Translations under genes and position numbers: made by a program
Part shown: piece by piece, positions 53,436 through 57,193 of the stretch
How the letters are laid out: each line of letters opens with the position of its first letter
Numbering within the stretch: position 1 is the first letter of the stretch
Notes under the pieces: generated by a model
Databases searched by the model: none
Told to the model about the DNA's origin: nothing
Seen by the model: the letters and a program-made list of their open reading frames with translations, nothing else
From: Saccharospirillaceae bacterium
GTDB lineage: Bacteria; Pseudomonadota; Gammaproteobacteria; Pseudomonadales; Natronospirillaceae
Direction of reading: 5' to 3'
NCBI GenBank assembly: GCA_007116635.1
Contig: SKIB01000120.1
Span: forward strand, 1-57,193
Length of the DNA: 57,193 bases

Positions 53436-55469
53436 ATGATGCATCTAATGAATTTTGCCTTAGTTTTGGCAGTACTGATTAACCTAGCCGCCCTGACTGC
53501 GGTGAGTGGTCGTTTTTTTAACGATTGGGGCATTGCCCGCGCCGCTGGTGTGATCGCCATTACCCTTGGCTTATTTTTTATTGAACACTTTGTCGGTCTT
53601 GGCCAATTCTCATGGCTATGGCCCATCACCACTGCACTGTCGCTCTATATCCTATGGCGTTATCGTCAATCCTTGCTTAATAGAGGGTTTCATTGGGCGG
53701 AATTGGTGTTCGTACTGGCCTTTGCCTACGGCATGCTGTGGCGCTATGCCTTTCCTTCCATTTGGCCTTCCTCGGAGCGAGTAACCAATCTGTATTGGAT
53801 TAACAACTACATGAGTGGTTCGCAGTTGCCGCCTCTGGACCTTTGGCATCCGCCCTACCAGTTCGACTTTTACTATGCCTACATGCATTATGCTGCCGCC
53901 CTGCTGGGCCGTTTGTTTGGTGTTAATGGTGGTGTGGCCTATAACCTTTCCTTCTGTATTTTGCAGGGCATGACCATTGCTCTGGGTTGGTCTTTTGTCA
54001 GTTTGCTGATCAACAAGGCGCTCTGGGTCCGCATCTTTATGGTGGTTATCCTGACCTTTGGCGGTACTGGCCTTTCGCCCTTATCGACCCTGCTGTATGA
54101 GCCCTTTGCCAATGAATCGCCGCAGTCGGTTGCCTATAAAGAAATGACGGTGACCACCCGTTTCATGGGTAATTTTGAGCATCACATCAATACCGATCTT
54201 GGTTTGCGCCTGTTCCCTAGGCTAACAGAAGAGCAAAAACCCTTTGCTGGTTTTGAGCCGCGTGAGCTACCCCTAGAGCATTTTAGCTATCAGTTCTTTG
54301 TGGGTGATTACCATCCGCCCAAGGCTGGTTTCTTCCTCTTGCTACTATTGTTGGCCTGTATTGCCTGGCTGGAGCGTTATCCGGATCGTAATCGTGATCC
54401 TTGGGTGCATGGTTTGATGGCCATGACCGTGCCCTTGATCTTTATTTCAAATACCTGGGTGATGCCTCTGCATGTCATGCTCGGTTTTTTCTGGTTCGTT
54501 TATCGTTTTGTCATCAAGCAGCCACCCAATACCTGGGCCTTGATCTTGGTGGGTTTGTTCGGCTTTGCACTGTTGCAACCCTTTATGGTCGATTTCTCGG
54601 CCAAAAGCCTGTCCACCCCCTTTGCCTTAACTAAGAGTTTTGACCACACACCCATACGTGGCTTCATCTGGCTGTTCTGGCCCTTGTTGTTACTGGCTGC
54701 GGTTGGTCTGAGCCGCTGGCGACAACAGCCCTTGTTGGCAATGTTTACTCTGTATTTTGTGTTCGCTTTGGCCTTTACCGAGTTTATCTATGTTAATGAT
54801 CCTACGGGTGGCAAGTTTGAACGCACTAACTGGGTGATGAAGAGCTGGGGCTGGCTCTGGGTGGCTGCCATTATGTCCATGGGCACTCTACTGCTCAATG
54901 ACAAAGAAAAGTGGGTCAAGGCCTTGGCCTTGGTGGCCATGGTGCCGACCTTGGCCTTTGCTCCTATTTTAGCTAAGGCCTGGTATACCTCACCTAAGAC
55001 GGATTTAGGTCATTTGCAGGGTTACAACATCTTCAGTCGTGACCAGGGCCGCAGCGCCATGCTCAGCTATTTGCAATCACAACCGCCCGGTATTGTTCTG
55101 GAGCGCAGTCCGCGCAATAACAACACCGATGCCACCCTCTACGCCCTGTTTTCAGATAACCCAGCCTCCTATGGTTGGTTTAACCACTTGATCACCTGGC
55201 ATAGTACACGCAGCCATATCATGATCAACAATGATAAGATCCAAAACCTTTATCGTGGCAAGCTTGAGCATGCTGGCTATTGGTTGCAGCAGAGACGTGT
55301 GCGCTATGTGGTTTGGACCATAGACGACAGCCTTAACTCTGAGATGAATTGGCAAGCCATGTACGACAGCATTGCTGATCAGTATGTATGGCTGCCCTTT
55401 GTTGAGCAGGGTGACCGCCGTTTAGGTCTGTTTGTATTTCGAGGTGAGCCTTGGCCAGTACCACACTAA
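53436..55469 (+). CDS. DUF2298/YYY-type large membrane protein, putative GT-C glycosyltransferase 2
   Basis: This 677-residue protein has about twelve membrane helices and a tail of about 140 residues. The loop SGSQLPPLDLWHPPYQFDFYYAYMHYAAALLGRLFG near residue 125 matches the DUF2298 pattern PP-D-W-----N-YY-GH closely. Conserved late features are PPGIVLERSPRNNNTDATL near 545, YGWFNHLITWH near 575 and YVWLPFVEQGDRRLGLFVF near the end. It starts 14 bases after its paralogue and is followed by a GtrA-type gene that begins within or just after its end. It keeps the family motifs better than the first copy. Confidence 0.75.
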   Translation: MMHLMNFALVLAVLINLAALTAVSGRFFNDWGIARAAGVIAITLGLFFIEHFVGLGQFSWLWPITTALSLYILWRYRQSLLNRGFHWAELVFVLAFAYGMLWRYAFPSIWPSSERVTNLYWINNYMSGSQLPPLDLWHPPYQFDFYYAYMHYAAALLGRLFGVNGGVAYNLSFCILQGMTIALGWSFVSLLINKALWVRIFMVVILTFGGTGLSPLSTLLYEPFANESPQSVAYKEMTVTTRFMGNFEHHINTDLGLRLFPRLTEEQKPFAGFEPRELPLEHFSYQFFVGDYHPPKAGFFLLLLLLACIAWLERYPDRNRDPWVHGLMAMTVPLIFISNTWVMPLHVMLGFFWFVYRFVIKQPPNTWALILVGLFGFALLQPFMVDFSAKSLSTPFALTKSFDHTPIRGFIWLFWPLLLLAAVGLSRWRQQPLLAMFTLYFVFALAFTEFIYVNDPTGGKFERTNWVMKSWGWLWVAAIMSMGTLLLNDKEKWVKALALVAMVPTLAFAPILAKAWYTSPKTDLGHLQGYNIFSRDQGRSAMLSYLQSQPPGIVLERSPRNNNTDATLYALFSDNPASYGWFNHLITWHSTRSHIMINNDKIQNLYRGKLEHAGYWLQQRRVRYVVWTIDDSLNSEMNWQAMYDSIADQYVWLPFVEQGDRRLGLFVFRGEPWPVPH

Positions 55470-55480
55470 GCGCTAATCCT

Positions 55481-55870
55481 ATGTTGCAGCAGTTCATTCG
55501 TTTTGCATTGGTTGGGCTAGGTGGTACGGCGGTGCACTACGGCCTGCTGTTGCTGCTGGTGGAGCTAGCCAGCCTAACGGCTCTGTATGCCAGTATGCTG
55601 GGTGCTTTGGCGGGGGCGGTGGTGAACTATTTTTTGAATTACCGTTTTACCTTTGCCAGTACGGCCAAGCACCGCAAGACCATGCCTAAGTTCTTTTTCC
55701 TAGCTGGTCTTGGTTTAAGCCTGAATGCTCTGCTAATGTGGTGGTTGCTGACCTGGCCATTATTCAGTTGGCAATGGTACTACTTAGCGGCACAGATCAT
55801 GGTAACGGCCTTAGTCCTGTTATTTAATTTCTTTGCCAATCGTTTTTGGACTTTTCGGAGTGATCTATGA
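55481..55870 (+). CDS. GtrA-family polyprenyl-phosphate-sugar flippase
   Basis: This protein of about 129 residues has four membrane helices. The N-terminal QQFIRFALVGLGGTAVHYGLLLLL, the VNYFLNYRFTF in the middle and the final LFNFFANRFWTFR are clear GtrA hallmarks. GtrA proteins flip lipid-linked sugars to the periplasmic face. ATG 55481 has no obvious ribosome binding site; TTG 55451 has GAGGTGA upstream and would add 10 residues and overlap the preceding gene. It overlaps the next gene by 4 bases (ATGA). Confidence 0.9.
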   Translation: MLQQFIRFALVGLGGTAVHYGLLLLLVELASLTALYASMLGALAGAVVNYFLNYRFTFASTAKHRKTMPKFFFLAGLGLSLNALLMWWLLTWPLFSWQWYYLAAQIMVTALVLLFNFFANRFWTFRSDL

Positions 55871-56820
55871 AACCACTATTAACCGTTATTGTGCCTGCCT
55901 ACAATGAGCAAGAAGTTTTATTGGAATTTCATCAACGTTTGTCCAAGGTCTTTGATGATTTATCTCCTGAGCTGGATTCTGAAGTGCTTTATGTTAATGA
56001 TGGAAGCAAGGATCGAACCCAAGAAATTTTGGATCGTTTAACCGAACAAGATCAGCGTGTTAGTAGTATTGAACTCAGCCGTAATTTCGGCAAGGAAGCG
56101 GCCATGACCGCTGGCTTTGATTATGCTAAGGGCGATGCGGTGGTCATCATTGACGCCGATTTGCAAGACCCGCCTGAGTTGATCAAGGACATGGTCAGCC
56201 ACTGGCAGCAAGGTTATGACGTTATCTATGCTCAGAGAACGGAGCGAGAAGGTGAAACCTGGTTAAAAAAGGCCACCGCTTCGGCATTCTATCGTCTCAT
56301 TTCCAAAATTTCCAAGGTACAAATTCCGAAGGACACAGGTGATTTCCGTTTGATGAGTCGCCGGGCTGTAGACTCTTTAAACCGTCTGCGTGAGCAGCAT
56401 CGCTTCATGAAGGGTTTGTTTGCCTTTGTGGGCTACCCGCAAAAAGCCTTGCTTTACCATCGTGACGCTCGTGCTGCGGGAGAATCTAAGTTCAACTTTT
56501 GGAAACTATGGAACTTTGCGTTAGAGGGCATTACTAGCTTTACCATTGCACCCTTGAAACTGGCTTCATACATTGGTTTTGCGACTGCTTTTTTTGCCTT
56601 TGTTTATGGTGCTTATGTGGTTTTTAAAACGCTACTATTTGGTGAATCTGTTCCCGGTTATCCCAGTTTGATGGTGGCCATACTGTTTATCGGTGGGGTG
56701 CAGTTACTGTTCATCGGTATTCTTGGTGAGTACATCGGCCGCATCTACAACGAAAGTAAGCAGCGTCCGCTCTACTTCATTCATCAGTATCACCAAGCCA
56801 AGTCCTCACGCCGGGACTAG
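55867..56820 (+). CDS. GtrB/DPM1-like family 2 glycosyltransferase
   Basis: This 317-residue enzyme has the GT2 N-terminal domain (VIVPAYNEQEVL near residue 8, YVNDGSKDRT near 42, LSRNFGKEAAMTAGFDYAKGD near 75) with the DXD-like motif IDADLQDPPEL near 98. Two C-terminal membrane helices lie at about residues 232-252 and 268-290. It belongs to the group that transfers a sugar from a nucleotide donor to polyprenyl phosphate. It would supply the lipid-linked sugar that GtrA flips and the two GT-C candidates use. It closes the operon. Confidence 0.93.
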   Translation: MKPLLTVIVPAYNEQEVLLEFHQRLSKVFDDLSPELDSEVLYVNDGSKDRTQEILDRLTEQDQRVSSIELSRNFGKEAAMTAGFDYAKGDAVVIIDADLQDPPELIKDMVSHWQQGYDVIYAQRTEREGETWLKKATASAFYRLISKISKVQIPKDTGDFRLMSRRAVDSLNRLREQHRFMKGLFAFVGYPQKALLYHRDARAAGESKFNFWKLWNFALEGITSFTIAPLKLASYIGFATAFFAFVYGAYVVFKTLLFGESVPGYPSLMVAILFIGGVQLLFIGILGEYIGRIYNESKQRPLYFIHQYHQAKSSRRD

Positions 56821-56841
56821 GCTCTTTTTCAGCGTCCGTCA

Positions 56842-56868
56842 GTCACCCTGCGCGAAGTCGCAGGGTCC
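56842..56868. repeat. Short intergenic hairpin repeat, copy 3
   Basis: This copy has GTCAC, then CCTGCG-CGAAGT-CGCAGG, then GTCC, one base different from copies 1 and 2 in the loop. It lies 21 bases after the glycosyltransferase stop codon. Confidence 0.75.
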
Positions 56869-56899
56869 CATAGATTTTCACTCAGCGCCCACTGTCACC

Positions 56900-57117
56900 A
56901 TGACGCCAGCCACAAAACCAGCCCAATAAGCGGGCTGGGAACTGGGATCGAGGGGTGTCGGCGGCCAGGGATGGACGCCGTCAAGCGGTCAGGACGACGA
57001 ACAGCGACCACGAGAGCGCAGTTGCCAGACCAGTGACTGGGCGGGAAAGGGTAGTCCCGAACAACCCAAAGAGATCCTGCGACTGCGCGCAGGATGACGC
57101 CAGCCACAAAAACAGCC
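56900..57117. repeat. 24-bp direct repeat pair in the right-hand gap
   Basis: ATGACGCCAGCCACAAAA plus ACAGCC/CCAGCC occurs at 56900-56923 and again at 57094-57117, 23 of 24 bases identical. The pair encloses 170 bases of GC-rich sequence. The whole 373-base stretch 56821-57193 has no gene I can support: it holds this pair and two copies of the hairpin repeat, and runs off the window. Confidence 0.7.
57071..57098. repeat. Short intergenic hairpin repeat, copy 4 (inverted)
   Basis: This copy is in the opposite orientation to the other three: its reverse complement reads GTCAT, CCTGCG-CGCAGT-CGCAGG, ATCTC. It overlaps the second unit of the 24-bp direct repeat by five bases. Confidence 0.75.
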
Positions 57118-57193
57118 AAGCGAAGGGCGACAAACGCCAGTCTTGGAAACTACCAGTTGTGGTTGGGTATCAGTGCTGATGACCACCCTTGGC

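Overview
The window reads as a chromosomal segment of a marine-type gammaproteobacterium, most like the Oceanospirillales/Pseudomonas side of the class. Pointers are a complete Na+-translocating NADH:quinone reductase operon, metZ-type methionine synthesis, a moxR-DUF58-tgpA operon, cheV, a DUF5610 protein and a late cobalamin operon in the cobO-cobQ-cobD-cobC order. This placement is an inference from gene content. Gene density is high, coding on both strands is ordinary, and I see no prophage, integrase, transposase or CRISPR array.

Layout. 1-5.2 kb: a YitT-type membrane protein, then the ugpBAEC glycerol-3-phosphate ABC importer on the minus strand, with a Pho-box promoter in front of ugpB and an intercistronic hairpin after it. 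5.3-9.5 kb: cobO-cobQ-cobD-cobC, an overlapping minus-strand operon with a good sigma70 promoter and no visible B12 riboswitch. 9.8-20.1 kb: a cytochrome b561-like protein, a DsbA-family thiol protein, metZ, moxR-DUF58-tgpA, an unknown protein overlapping tgpA antisense, gltX with a small coupled gene, and two identical tRNA-Ala(GGC) genes with promoter and terminator. 20.4-31.2 kb: mixed accessory and housekeeping genes (ABC exporter pair, lipoproteins, acyltransferase, metallo-hydrolase, yaaA, a Trp-rich exported protein, YajG-like lipoprotein, LysR regulator, DUF5610, glutaredoxin-like protein, cheV). 31.2-34.6 kb: mfd.

34.9-44.9 kb is a redox block on the plus strand: nqrABCDEF, apbE (flavin transferase), nqrM (maturation factor), sthA (soluble transhydrogenase) and nnr (NAD(P)HX repair). 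NADH oxidation, enzyme maturation, NADH/NADPH exchange and cofactor repair are therefore laid out in one run. A terminator-like hairpin lies inside the first codons of apbE. 44.9-51.3 kb: a GNAT enzyme, a TVP38/VTT membrane protein, glpK-glpD (the catabolic partner of the Ugp importer), a copper-delivery operon (unknown protein, SCO, PCuAC) and a small GNAT protein.

51.4-56.8 kb: a tight four-gene operon with two tandem, diverged large membrane proteins that look like DUF2298/YYY-type GT-C glycosyltransferases, then a GtrA-type flippase and a GtrB-type polyprenyl-phosphate glycosyltransferase. This is the best candidate here for an undescribed system: a surface or periplasmic glycosylation pathway. 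Four copies of a short hairpin repeat (core CCTGCGCG-AGTCGCAGG) sit only between genes, at about 0.83, 20.2, 56.85 and 57.08 kb.
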